Assembly: GCF_004103715.1 (NCBI RefSeq)
Contig: NZ_CP035282.1
Location: 310,001 to 374,000 of the forward strand
Source of the DNA: Acidilutibacter cellobiosedens
GTDB lineage: Bacteria > Bacillota > Clostridia > Tissierellales > Acidilutibacteraceae
Reading direction: 5' to 3'
DNA: 64,000 nucleotides
Made by a program: the position numbers and the translations under genes. The notes below the pieces were generated by a model, which saw only the letters and a program-made list of their open reading frames with translations, was not told the origin of the DNA and searched no databases. The stretch's first letter is position 1; every line of letters starts with the position of its first letter. This document shows positions 41,413 through 50,553 of the stretch, one piece after another.

Positions 41413-43344
41413 ATGTTTAGTAATATGAAGGAGAGTTGGAGGGAATACGTAAAAACAAAGAAAGTATCGGAAAATGTAAGAAATGTTATATTGGAATCAT
41501 GGAGAAGATGCGAAAAAATGGGAGTAAACTATATGTGGGGAAGAGGTACAAGGGTTTCGGATGCGTGGCTTAAAGAAAGTATATCCAGAAAAACAGAATT
41601 GATAAACCTTACACGGCCTATTTTGGAAAACGTTTACTCAATGGTGAAAAGTACAAGTTACAGTGTTGTTTTAACTGATGAAAAGGGAGTTATTATAGAT
41701 TTGATAATAAACAATGATATAAAGGATATTCATGATAATTTAAACTTTGTAAAGGGTTCTCTGTGGGATGAAAAAAGCGTAGGGACTAATGCCATAGGCA
41801 CATGTCTTGCAATTGACAAACCTATGCAGGTTATAGGAGCAGAACATTATTGTGAATATCACCATAGATGGACCTGTTCTGCGGCTCCCATACATAACAG
41901 CAAGGGAGAAATAATAGGATGCTTTGATATATCAGGCAGAGCAGAGGATGTTCAAACTCACACTTTTGCTATAGCGGTTTCCAGTGCCAATTGTATAGAA
42001 AAACAGCTTGCCATATCAGAATCTTATCATCTGGTGGATACTACCTTTGATTCCATAATGGATGGAATAATGGTGGTTGACAGCAATTTAAAAGTTATAA
42101 GGATTAACAATAAGGTTAAAGATATATTTGACATGGAGGAAAGTGATATATTAAATACCAAGTTTGATAAAGTCTTTAAACTAATTGATATTAAGAATAA
42201 TATATTTATAGCTAAGGAGAAGATGAGTATTTTTGACTTTACAATTTCCATCGGAAATAAAAAAGTTGAATGTTCCTTGAATATTTCTCCTATTTTGGCA
42301 GGAGACGAGGTAGCGGCGGCAGTAATTTTTATCAGAGAAGCAAAACATGTGAGAAAAGAGGTAAGCAAATTAGCAGGTTTTAATGCAAATTATACCTTTA
42401 ACAGTATAATTACTGAGGATAGCAAAATGAAGGAGCTTATAAGTACAGCAAAAAAAGTATCAAAGACAAATTGTCCCATTCTAATTGAGGGAGAGAGTGG
42501 TACGGGAAAGGAGCTGTACGCTCAGTCCATACACAATGAAAGCCATAGAAGAAATGGCCCTTTTATTGCGATTAATTGTTCTGCTATTCCAAAGGAACTG
42601 TTTGAAAGCGAGTTATTCGGCTATGAAAGCGGCTCTTTTACGGGAGCAGTAAGGGGAGGAAAACCCGGAAAATTTGAATTAGCTAACGGAGGTACAATTT
42701 TTCTGGATGAAATAGGAGAAATTCCTTTGGAGGTCCAGCCGAAACTTTTGAGAGTTCTGGATAACAATAAAATTATGAGAATTGGAAGTTTTTATGAAAG
42801 GGATTTGGATGTCAGAGTTATATCTGCAACCAACAGAAATTTGGCAGATGAGATTTCAAAGGGTTCTTTCAGGCAGGATCTTTATTTCAGGCTCAATGTA
42901 ATTAATTTAAAAATACCGCCTTTAAGAAATAGAAAAAATGACATAATAGTTCTTGCAAGATATTTTTTAGAGGATCTTAACAGAGAAAATAGTATGCAGA
43001 AATATTTTTCCAAATCCTTTGAAGAAACATTAAAAAATCATTTCTGGAGCGGAAATGTGAGGGAATTGAAAAATATTATTCAGCGGGCATACTACACCTC
43101 TGACAGACAAGTGATCAACAGTACAGTATTTTATAAGGACAATGCCGAATTTATTAAAAGTTCTGAGAAATCACCCTCTTTTAATTTGAAAGATATAGAA
43201 AAAGACAGTATAAAGCAGGCTCTTGCAGCTAATAATTTTAATGTTTTAAGGGCTGCCAATGATTTAAATATAAGTAAGGCTACTATTTACAGAAAAATAA
43301 AAATGTACAGTATTGATTTGAGAAGTATAGGCAAATCTATATAA
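41413..43344 (+). CDS. acoR: AcoR-like sigma-54-dependent activator
   Basis: 643 residues. N-terminal GAF sensor (about 50-200, VGTNAIGTCLAIDKPMQVIG and HHRWTCSAAPIH), PAS (about 210-300), AAA+ sigma-54 domain: Walker A GESGTGKELYAQ, the sigma-54 loop GSFTGA (Ser for the usual Ala), Walker B GGTIFLDEIGE. The C-terminal Fis-like HTH is NVLRAANDLNISKATIYRKI. It senses acetoin or a related ligand and drives the aco operon that follows through the sigma-54 promoter at 43583. Confidence 0.92.
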   Translation: MFSNMKESWREYVKTKKVSENVRNVILESWRRCEKMGVNYMWGRGTRVSDAWLKESISRKTELINLTRPILENVYSMVKSTSYSVVLTDEKGVIIDLIINNDIKDIHDNLNFVKGSLWDEKSVGTNAIGTCLAIDKPMQVIGAEHYCEYHHRWTCSAAPIHNSKGEIIGCFDISGRAEDVQTHTFAIAVSSANCIEKQLAISESYHLVDTTFDSIMDGIMVVDSNLKVIRINNKVKDIFDMEESDILNTKFDKVFKLIDIKNNIFIAKEKMSIFDFTISIGNKKVECSLNISPILAGDEVAAAVIFIREAKHVRKEVSKLAGFNANYTFNSIITEDSKMKELISTAKKVSKTNCPILIEGESGTGKELYAQSIHNESHRRNGPFIAINCSAIPKELFESELFGYESGSFTGAVRGGKPGKFELANGGTIFLDEIGEIPLEVQPKLLRVLDNNKIMRIGSFYERDLDVRVISATNRNLADEISKGSFRQDLYFRLNVINLKIPPLRNRKNDIIVLARYFLEDLNRENSMQKYFSKSFEETLKNHFWSGNVRELKNIIQRAYYTSDRQVINSTVFYKDNAEFIKSSEKSPSFNLKDIEKDSIKQALAANNFNVLRAANDLNISKATIYRKIKMYSIDLRSIGKSI

Positions 43345-43370
43345 CAATATTTTTAATAGATATTATGGAT

Positions 43371-43487
43371 GTCTCAAAATGAGACTTCATATTTACACCT
43401 GCAGACAAATTCATAGGAATTTATTATATTAATACAAAAAGGAATCTCAAAATGAAACTTTAGTCTCATTTTGAGATTCCTTTTTTG
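43371..43487 (+). promoter_or_regulatory. AcoR enhancer candidates, partly within the acoR terminator
   Basis: GTCTCAAAATGAGAC (43371-43385) is a palindrome with 6-bp arms. At 43441-43480 a 19-bp stem (GGAATCTCAAAATGAAACT / AGTCTCATTTTGAGATTCC, one mismatch) followed by TTTTTTG is a terminator for acoR, and both arms repeat the TCTCAAAATGAAAC motif. They lie 100-210 bp before the sigma-54 promoter, the right range for enhancer sites. Confidence 0.7.
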
Positions 43488-43582
43488 TATGTATTAATAA
43501 AAAATAAATTGCAACGATTCTAACAGAGCTTCAAAACATTAAAATTAAGGGATTTAACAAAAATTTTTTAAGTTTAAAAATC

Positions 43583-43598
43583 TGGCATAAAATGTGCT
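43583..43598 (+). promoter_or_regulatory. sigma-54 (-24/-12) promoter of the aco operon
   Basis: TGGCATAAAATGTGCT: GG and GC are 12 bases apart as in TGGCAYRNNNNTTGCW. It lies 58 bp before the first (decayed) gene of the operon. Confidence 0.8.
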
Positions 43599-43640
43599 TT
43601 GTATTTAAGATGACAATGATAAATAGAAAGGAGAATTTAT

Positions 43641-43908
43641 ACGAAGAGATTTATTATTGAGTTTGGGCCGGGAGTGGATTTTCGCAGGATAATATAAATG
43701 ATAGCGTATTCATCAAAACAACTGTTGCCGTTACAAGGCCTGATGAAGTCAAAACGGAAGAAATAGAAAAATACTTTCCTATAGGGAAAGTAACAGTACA
43801 TGCTGTTAATGGAGGGCTGAAAACGGAAGGCCTTTATTTCACTAAGCTTGGAGATAAAGATGATTCAATTGAGGCCGCCATAGCATGTGTGGAAGTAAAA
43901 ATAAAATA
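43641..43908 (+). pseudogene. decayed Lin0512-like gene at the head of the aco operon
   Basis: TKRFIIEFGPGVDF starts right after AAAGGAGA, but without an ATG, and runs into TAA. Another frame continues NINDSVFIKTTVAVTRPDEV and LKTEGLYFTKLGDKDDSIEA to the stop at 43906-43908. The two parts match the beginning and end of a family of about 115 residues (Lin0512-like), so the middle is deleted and the frame broken. Confidence 0.55.
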
Positions 43909-43926
43909 ATGATGGGAGGTAGTATT

Positions 43927-44913
43927 TTGAAAATAACAGATGCTCAATTGAAAAGTATGTATTTGACCATGTTAAAGATTAGAAAATTTGAGACAAGGGC
44001 AATGGATAAATTTGCTGAAGGTAAGATTCCCGGATTTGTTCATCTTTATATAGGAGAAGAGGCTGTTGCAACAGGAGCTTGTGCTAATCTCAGAGAAGAC
44101 GATTACATTACAAGTACTCATAGAGGACATGGCCATATTATAGCCAAGGGCGGAGAATTGAATTATATGATGGCAGAACTTTTTGGGAAGGAAACAGGAT
44201 ATGGAAGAGGAAAAGGCGGGTCAATGCATATTGCCGATGCATCAAAAGGTATACTTGGTGCAAACGGTATTGTAGGTGCAGGACATAATATAGCAGTGGG
44301 AGCGGGTTTTGCTGCTCAGTATAAAGGAACTGATCAGGTTTGTGTTTGCTTTTTTGGAGATGGTTCTACAAACCAGAGTACATTCCATGAATCTATGAAT
44401 TTAGCAAGTATTTGGAAACTTCCCGTTATATTTGTATGTGAAAATAACGGTTACGGAATTTCTGTAAGTCAGAAAAGACATCAGGCAATTACTGATGTTT
44501 CCGTAAGAGCAACAGCATACAATATGCCTGGAGTAACAGTAGACGGCAATGATGTATTTGCAGTTTATGAGGCTGTAGGGGAAGCAGTTGCACGGGCAAG
44601 GAAAGGACAGGGGCCAAGTTTGATCGAATGTAAAACTTACAGATGGAGAGGACATTTTGAAGGGGACCCAACTGTATACAGACCAGAAGGCGAACTGGAA
44701 GCTTGGAAGAAGAAAGATCCTATACCAAGATTAGAAAAATATCTTATGGAAAATGACATAATGACGGAAGATGAAATTAAAACGTTGAACGCAGATGTTG
44801 ATAAGATGATAGATGATGCTAACGAATTTGCAGATAAGAGCAAAATACCTGCCTTGGAATCAGCTTTGGAAGATGTTTATACTGATATAGTTGAGGAGGG
44901 AAGAGTAAGATGA
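43927..44913 (+). CDS. acoA: acetoin dehydrogenase E1 alpha subunit
   Basis: 328 residues. TPP-binding VCVCFFGDGSTNQSTFHESM ends in the GDG...N motif. GGKGGSMHIAD and THRGHGHIIAKGG are typical of AcoA. TTG start seven bases after GGGAGG. Cleaves acetoin with TPP, forming acetaldehyde and an acetyl group passed to AcoC. Overlaps acoB by four bases. Confidence 0.93.
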   Translation: MKITDAQLKSMYLTMLKIRKFETRAMDKFAEGKIPGFVHLYIGEEAVATGACANLREDDYITSTHRGHGHIIAKGGELNYMMAELFGKETGYGRGKGGSMHIADASKGILGANGIVGAGHNIAVGAGFAAQYKGTDQVCVCFFGDGSTNQSTFHESMNLASIWKLPVIFVCENNGYGISVSQKRHQAITDVSVRATAYNMPGVTVDGNDVFAVYEAVGEAVARARKGQGPSLIECKTYRWRGHFEGDPTVYRPEGELEAWKKKDPIPRLEKYLMENDIMTEDEIKTLNADVDKMIDDANEFADKSKIPALESALEDVYTDIVEEGRVR

Positions 44914-45881
44914 AAAAGATGACCTATGCAGAAGGAATAAGAGAAGGAATGAGAAAGAAAATGTTGGAAGATCCCAATGTGTTTATCTTCGGAGAAGATG
45001 TGGGAAAATTCGGCGGATGTTTTGGAGTCACGATGGGAATGTTTGATGAATTTGGAGATAAAAGAGTAAGAGATACACCTATTTCAGAAGGGGCAATCAT
45101 TGGAACTGCTGTAGGGTCTGCGGCATGCGGACTGAGACCTATAGCAGAACTTATGTTTATGGATTTCGTTACAGTAGGTATGGACCAAATTGTAAATCAA
45201 GCTGCGAAATTAAGATATATGACAGGAGGAAAAATTACTCTTCCTATAGTTATACGACTTCCGGAAGGAGGAGGAGTAAGTGCTGCTGCACAGCATTCCC
45301 AATCCTTAGAAGCATGGCTTACTCATGTCCCTGGGCTTAAAGTTGTATATCCCTCTAATGCCCGGGATGCCTATGGGCTGATGATTTCGGCAATAGAAGA
45401 TGATAATCCTGTAATCTATATTGAAAACAAAACATTATATGCAACTAAAAGTGAAGTAGAAGATGAACTGAAAATAGTACCCTTAGGAAAAGCTTCCGTT
45501 AAAAAGGAGGGAACAGATGTAACTATAATAACTTATGGACGACAGGTCTTCAATTCTTTAAAAGCGTCTGAAGACCTTGCTAAAGATGGAATAAATGCAG
45601 AGGTTATCGATTTAAGGTCTCTTTATCCCTTTGACATTGAAACAATATTTAAGTCTGTGGGCAAAACCCACAAGGTTGTAATAGTAAGTGAGGAGGTAAA
45701 AAGGGGAGCTTTTACCGGAGAAATTGCTTCAATTATTGCTGAAGAATGTTTCTATGAATGTGATGCTCCAATAAAAAGAGTTGGTTCCCTTAATACTCCA
45801 ATTCCATTTGCCTCCAATCTGGAAAATTATGTTCTTCCAAATGATAGAGACATAGTAATTGCTGTTAAATCATTGTTTTAA
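44910..45881 (+). CDS. acoB: acetoin dehydrogenase E1 beta subunit
   Basis: 323 residues of the transketolase pyrimidine fold. FIFGEDVGKFGGCFGVTMGM has the catalytic Glu region. RDTPISEGAIIGTAVGSAAC and ITYGRQVFNSLKASEDLAKD follow. Forms the alpha2-beta2 E1 with AcoA. The ATGA overlap couples translation. Confidence 0.94.
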   Translation: MKKMTYAEGIREGMRKKMLEDPNVFIFGEDVGKFGGCFGVTMGMFDEFGDKRVRDTPISEGAIIGTAVGSAACGLRPIAELMFMDFVTVGMDQIVNQAAKLRYMTGGKITLPIVIRLPEGGGVSAAAQHSQSLEAWLTHVPGLKVVYPSNARDAYGLMISAIEDDNPVIYIENKTLYATKSEVEDELKIVPLGKASVKKEGTDVTIITYGRQVFNSLKASEDLAKDGINAEVIDLRSLYPFDIETIFKSVGKTHKVVIVSEEVKRGAFTGEIASIIAEECFYECDAPIKRVGSLNTPIPFASNLENYVLPNDRDIVIAVKSLF

Positions 45882-45946
45882 CAAAGTTGTTTAGGGGCAT
45901 TGATATAATTCTATATCAATGCTCCAGTTCAATATGGAGGTGGAAA

Positions 45947-47002
45947 ATGCTTACTACCATCGGAATAATAGCAAATCCTGCTTCCGGAAAGGATATAAGG
46001 AGACTTGTATCCCATGCTACCGTAATAGATAACAATGAAAAAATAAATATTGTGGAAAGAATCATATTGGGAGCTCAAGCTTTCGGAGTAGAAAGAGTTT
46101 ATATGATGCCTGATTCCTACAATATAGGTTATAGAGTTGAGGATAGCCTCAACACGTGTAACGAACTGAAATGTGATATTAATGTAATAAATATGCTGAA
46201 TTGTGATAGCATAGAGGACACCATATGTGCTACAAAATTTATGGAACAAAACAAAGTAGGATGTATTGTAACTTTAGGAGGTGACGGTACTAACAGGGCT
46301 GTTGCGAAAGCAGTTGAGAATACACCTTTAATAACTATTTCGACAGGTACAAACAATGTGTATCCGGTTATGATGGAAGGGACTATAGCAGGAATGGCTG
46401 CAGCAGTAGTTGCTTCCCATAAATTTGATGAAAGGCTGTTTACAATTAAGGATAAAAGAATAGAAATATATGAAGATGAAGCCTTAAAGGACATTGCTTT
46501 GATAGATGCAGTTATATCAAAAGATGTCTATGTAGGTTCAAAAGCCATATGGAACATTGAAAATATTGAAAAAATATTTGTGACGAGAAGCCATCCTGCT
46601 TCAATAGGTTTTTCATCTGTTGTGGGCTGCAGGAAGATAATACTTCCTAAAGATGATTTCGGGGCATTTATAAACATTAATTCTAAAGGTTCTCAAATTG
46701 TCGCTCCCGTTGCAGCAGGAGTATTAAATTTAATTTTTACAGAAGAACCTGTTATTCTTAAATTAAATGATGAATTTAGATATATTTCGTCAGGCAGAGG
46801 GACTATTGCTTTAGATGGAGAAAGAGAAATAGAATTTTCAAAGAATCAGAATTTCATATTCAAAATCACCCGTAAAGGTCCACAGCATGTAGATGCGGTA
46901 AAAGCATTGGAAGTAGCACAAAATAAAGGCTTTTTTCTTGCAGGGAATTCTTCAATTTGTTCTATTGTCAGAGAAGGAAAAATTGAAGGAACATATAACT
47001 AA
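45947..47002 (+). CDS. acoX: AcoX, NAD-kinase-like protein of acetoin operons
   Basis: 351 residues. GIIANPASGKDIRRLVSHAT and IVTLGGDGTNRAVAKAVENT carry the GGDG motif of the NAD/diacylglycerol-kinase fold. AcoX is regularly found in acetoin operons but its reaction is not settled. ATG 45947 follows GGAGGTGG. Lies between acoB and acoC. Confidence 0.88.
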   Translation: MLTTIGIIANPASGKDIRRLVSHATVIDNNEKINIVERIILGAQAFGVERVYMMPDSYNIGYRVEDSLNTCNELKCDINVINMLNCDSIEDTICATKFMEQNKVGCIVTLGGDGTNRAVAKAVENTPLITISTGTNNVYPVMMEGTIAGMAAAVVASHKFDERLFTIKDKRIEIYEDEALKDIALIDAVISKDVYVGSKAIWNIENIEKIFVTRSHPASIGFSSVVGCRKIILPKDDFGAFININSKGSQIVAPVAAGVLNLIFTEEPVILKLNDEFRYISSGRGTIALDGEREIEFSKNQNFIFKITRKGPQHVDAVKALEVAQNKGFFLAGNSSICSIVREGKIEGTYN

Positions 47003-47019
47003 TATTAAGGAGGAACAAC

Positions 47020-48327
47020 ATGGCAGAATTAGTATTGATGCCCAAAATGGGATTAACAATGACAGAGGGATTTTTAACTAACTGGAAAAAATCTGAAGGA
47101 GACATAGTAACAAAGGGAGATACACTCTTTGAAGTAGAAACAGATAAATTGACAAATGAATATAAATCAACAGTTTCAGGAGTATTAAGAAAAATAATTA
47201 TTAAAGAAGGTACTGTAAAGGTGCTTGAACCGGTGGCGATAATAGCTGAAACAGGTGAAGATATCTCGGGTTTATTGAAAAAATTAGGAGAAAATACTCA
47301 GCCGGATACTCCTAATCTTAAACCGAAAACAGTATCAAAGGAAAGCGGAAAATCTGTAGTTTCCAATAGAGAGAGAGTAAAAATTTCTCCGAGAGCTAAG
47401 AAAATAGCCAAGGAATTAAATGTTGATATTTCATTAGTAAAAGGTACAGGACCTGAAAACAGCATAACTGAGGATGACATCAGAAATTATTCGGAAAATA
47501 AAAAAAGTACTAATAAAAAGGTATCGCCTACGGCAACGGTAGTTGCGGAACAATTGAATGTTGACATAGACAAGATTCAAAAAGATACGAGAATTATGAA
47601 AGACGATGTCATTAAGTTTAAACTCAGTGAGGAACTTGCCAAATATGCAGACCCCAAGGAATCAAGAAAGCCTATGAACACAATGAGAAAGGTAATCGGA
47701 AAAAGAATGTTGGAAAGTGTACAGACTTCTCCTACGGTAAATTACAATATAAAAGTAGATACAAGTGCATTAAAGCATATTAGAGAGGAACTTAAAGCTA
47801 CGCTGAAGGTTTCATATACGGATATTTTGGTTAAAATCGTATCCAAAACCTTGCTGAAATTTCCTCTTTTAAATAGCTCCATAGACGGCAATGAGATTAT
47901 TATAAGAAATTACGTGAACATGGGTGTAGCAGTTGCCCTTCATGAGGGACTCCTTGTTCCGGTAATAAAATATGCCAACGTTAAAGGATTAAAGGAAATT
48001 TCGGGGGAACTTAAAGAGTTGGCAGAGAAGGCAAAAAACAATGAACTGACTCCTGACGAACTTTCGGGAGGAACATTTACTATCAGCAACCTTGGCATGT
48101 TTGGAATTGAATTATTTACACCTATTATAAATCAGCCGGAGGTGGCGATATTGGGTGTAAATACGATTAATGAAGAAGCAAAAGTGATAAACGGCCAATT
48201 GGTGATTAAACCTATAATGAACCTGAGTTTGACTGCAGATCACAGGGTTATAGACGGAGCGGCAGCCGCAGCATTTATGGCAAAGCTAAAAGAATATATA
48301 GAGAAGCCGGGACTTCTTTTAATTTAA
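47020..48327 (+). CDS. acoC: acetoin dehydrogenase E2 (dihydrolipoamide acetyltransferase)
   Basis: 435 residues. N-terminal lipoyl domain with Lys43 in FEVETDKLTNEY. Two tandem peripheral-subunit-binding-like domains: KISPRAKKIAKELNVDISLV and a second, weaker KVSPTATVVAEQLNVDIDKI. Then the catalytic domain with TADHRVIDGAAAAAFM. Moves the acetyl group to CoA. The doubled binding domain is less usual. Confidence 0.93.
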   Translation: MAELVLMPKMGLTMTEGFLTNWKKSEGDIVTKGDTLFEVETDKLTNEYKSTVSGVLRKIIIKEGTVKVLEPVAIIAETGEDISGLLKKLGENTQPDTPNLKPKTVSKESGKSVVSNRERVKISPRAKKIAKELNVDISLVKGTGPENSITEDDIRNYSENKKSTNKKVSPTATVVAEQLNVDIDKIQKDTRIMKDDVIKFKLSEELAKYADPKESRKPMNTMRKVIGKRMLESVQTSPTVNYNIKVDTSALKHIREELKATLKVSYTDILVKIVSKTLLKFPLLNSSIDGNEIIIRNYVNMGVAVALHEGLLVPVIKYANVKGLKEISGELKELAEKAKNNELTPDELSGGTFTISNLGMFGIELFTPIINQPEVAILGVNTINEEAKVINGQLVIKPIMNLSLTADHRVIDGAAAAAFMAKLKEYIEKPGLLLI

Positions 48328-48339
48328 GGAGGTAGCTTA

Positions 48340-49728
48340 ATGAAGATAGTAATTATGGGCGGGGGACCGGGAGGGTATGTGGCAGCTATAAGAGCTGCTC
48401 AGCTTGGTGCCGAGGTGACAATAATCGAGAAAGAACATTTTGGCGGGACCTGTTTGAACAAAGGGTGTATACCTACCAAGGTTCTGCTTCATACTACTGA
48501 ACAGCTTGAAATGATAAAAAAAGATTATAATGAAATGGGTATAAGGGTATCAGATATAGGGGTGGATTGGAGACGGTTACAAGAGAGAAAAGAAAAGATA
48601 GTAGGAAGACTTGTAAGAGGAGTAGAAGGACTCCTGAGTAACAACAAAATTGTAAAAATAGAGGGAGAAGGAAGTTTTGTAAATAAAAATAAGATATCCG
48701 TAAAGATGAAGGATGGTACAAAAACATCAGCAGACTTTGATTATGCTATAATAGCTACAGGTTCGAAACCGGTAATAATTCCTTTACCGGGAGTAAATCT
48801 TCCTGGAGTTATAACTAGTGACGAAGCCCTTTCGCTATCGAAAGTACCAAAGAGTATGGTAATAATTGGCGGAGGAGTCATAGGAGCAGAATTTGCCGCT
48901 GTTTACAATGCCTTAGGCTGTAAAGTTATAATTGTGGAAATGCTTGATAACATAGTTGCCAATATGGATAAAGATATAGTTCAGCCTTTGAAAGATAAAT
49001 TTATTAAAAACGGTGTGGAAATCCATACGGGTACGAAGGTAGTTTCTATTTCAGAATCAAATGAAGGATTGTCCGTAAATACAGTATCATATCAGGGAGA
49101 AGCTTCTTTTATAGGTGAAAAGGTGCTTCTGTCCATAGGAAGAAAACCCGCAACAGATAGCATGGGACTGGAAAATCTTAATGTGAAAACCGAAAGAGGG
49201 GCTATTGTAGTAAATAAAAATATGAGGACGGATACAGATAATATATATGCCATCGGAGACTGTACAGGAGGCGTCATGCTTGCTCATGCAGCTTCGGCGG
49301 AAGGAATCGTTGCCGCTGAATCTATAATTGGTAAAAAACCACAGATAGATTTTAGAACCATACCTTACTGTGTTTACACAAAACCTGAACTGGCAGGGGT
49401 GGGACTTACGGAAGAACAAGCCAAGACAAAGGGATATGAAATTAAAACGGGAATGTTTCCCATGTATATAAACGGTAAGGCTATAATAGAGGGAGAAACT
49501 GATGGTATTGTAAAATATATTGCCGATGCTCAAACAGGAGAAATACTTGGGTTTCATATGGCAGGGCCGAGAGCTACGGACCTTATTGTGGAAGGATCAC
49601 TTGCCATCAGACTTGAAGCTACTGTTGATGAAATAACATCAACGATACATGCCCATCCTACAATAGGAGAAGCTCTTCAGGAAGCAGCTCATGCAGTTCA
49701 CGGAAATGCAATTCACATTCCAAGATAA
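48340..49728 (+). CDS. acoL: dihydrolipoamide dehydrogenase (E3)
   Basis: 462 residues. FAD-binding GGGPGGYVAAIRAAQLGAEV, redox disulfide GGTCLNKGCIPTK (Cys38/Cys43), NAD-binding IIGGGVIGAEFAAVYNALG, and the dimer-interface active-site HAHPTIGEALQEAAHAV. Reoxidises AcoC lipoamide and makes NADH. Last gene of the aco operon, followed by a terminator. Confidence 0.95.
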   Translation: MKIVIMGGGPGGYVAAIRAAQLGAEVTIIEKEHFGGTCLNKGCIPTKVLLHTTEQLEMIKKDYNEMGIRVSDIGVDWRRLQERKEKIVGRLVRGVEGLLSNNKIVKIEGEGSFVNKNKISVKMKDGTKTSADFDYAIIATGSKPVIIPLPGVNLPGVITSDEALSLSKVPKSMVIIGGGVIGAEFAAVYNALGCKVIIVEMLDNIVANMDKDIVQPLKDKFIKNGVEIHTGTKVVSISESNEGLSVNTVSYQGEASFIGEKVLLSIGRKPATDSMGLENLNVKTERGAIVVNKNMRTDTDNIYAIGDCTGGVMLAHAASAEGIVAAESIIGKKPQIDFRTIPYCVYTKPELAGVGLTEEQAKTKGYEIKTGMFPMYINGKAIIEGETDGIVKYIADAQTGEILGFHMAGPRATDLIVEGSLAIRLEATVDEITSTIHAHPTIGEALQEAAHAVHGNAIHIPR

Positions 49729-49739
49729 AAATAATTATT

Positions 49740-49784
49740 AAGGCGTTCTAATAGCAATAGAAATTAGAATGCCTTAATTTTTTG
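49740..49784 (+). terminator. terminator of the aco operon
   Basis: AAGGCGTTCTAAT / ATTAGAATGCCTT (one G-T pair), then AATTTTTTG. Confidence 0.85.
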
Positions 49785-49896
49785 TTCGCTTAGCTTGATA
49801 TTTATTTTTCTGTTTTTTTGTGTTATGATATTTCTAATTAAGGAATTGAACCATATTTTGGTGAATTATACCTATATTACTGAAGGAGGATTATCT

Positions 49897-50454
49897 ATGA
49901 ATAGTGATTTATCCCATCTTATCCTGAGGGAAACAGCGCTGAAGGACGGAAAAAAGTTAACAGTAAGAATACCTGAAGTTGAAGATGCAGAGGAGATGGT
50001 GGAATACTGTAACACGGTAGGAGGAGAAAGCGACAATTTAACCTTTGGCAAGAATGAATTTCATCTTAACGTTGAACAGGAAGAAGAGTATATAAGAAAT
50101 TTAAAGAACAATCAAAATTCCCTTACGATATTGGGGATTGTAGATAATACCATTGTGAGCATGGCCAATATTGTTGGCTTGAAGAAGAAAAGGTTTGTTC
50201 ATAACAGCGAAATAGGTATTTCAGTAAGAAAGGATTATTGGAAAAACGGTATAGGAAGTATAATGATGGAGGAATTAATAAAATTTGCAAAGGAAAAGGG
50301 AATGAGAAATATAAGCCTCGGAGTCAGGGCGGACAACAAAAATGCCATAAAGTTATATGAAAAATTTGGATTTCAGCAAGTAGGTTTACATAAAGATTAC
50401 TTTAATATAAATGGAGTTTTCTATGATGAAATATTAATGGACCTGTACATTTAA
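49897..50454 (+). CDS. GNAT-family N-acetyltransferase
   Basis: 185 residues. VRIPEVEDAEEMVEYCNTVG at the N-terminus, then HNSEIGISVRKDYWKNGIGS (acetyl-CoA loop), NISLGVRADNKNAIKLYEKF. This is the RimI/RimJ-like style common in Firmicutes. The start is set by GAAGGAGG. Substrate unknown; it is a single gene between the aco and cob operons. Confidence 0.88.
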   Translation: MNSDLSHLILRETALKDGKKLTVRIPEVEDAEEMVEYCNTVGGESDNLTFGKNEFHLNVEQEEEYIRNLKNNQNSLTILGIVDNTIVSMANIVGLKKKRFVHNSEIGISVRKDYWKNGIGSIMMEELIKFAKEKGMRNISLGVRADNKNAIKLYEKFGFQQVGLHKDYFNINGVFYDEILMDLYI

Positions 50455-50499
50455 ATTAATCTGGGATTAAATATAAACATGAGATTAAAGTTAATTTAC

Positions 50500-50530
50500 T
50501 GTGGACAAGGGTACAGGCATTTTGTCCACA
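50500..50530 (+). promoter_or_regulatory. inverted repeat before the corrin operon
   Basis: TGTGGACAA (50500-50508) and TTGTCCACA (50522-50530), perfect 9-bp arms, 23 bp before the cbiA start. No cobalamin riboswitch is visible here. It may be an operator or a hairpin in the leader. Confidence 0.5.
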
Positions 50531-50553
50531 TATATAATGAGGTGGATAATTAG

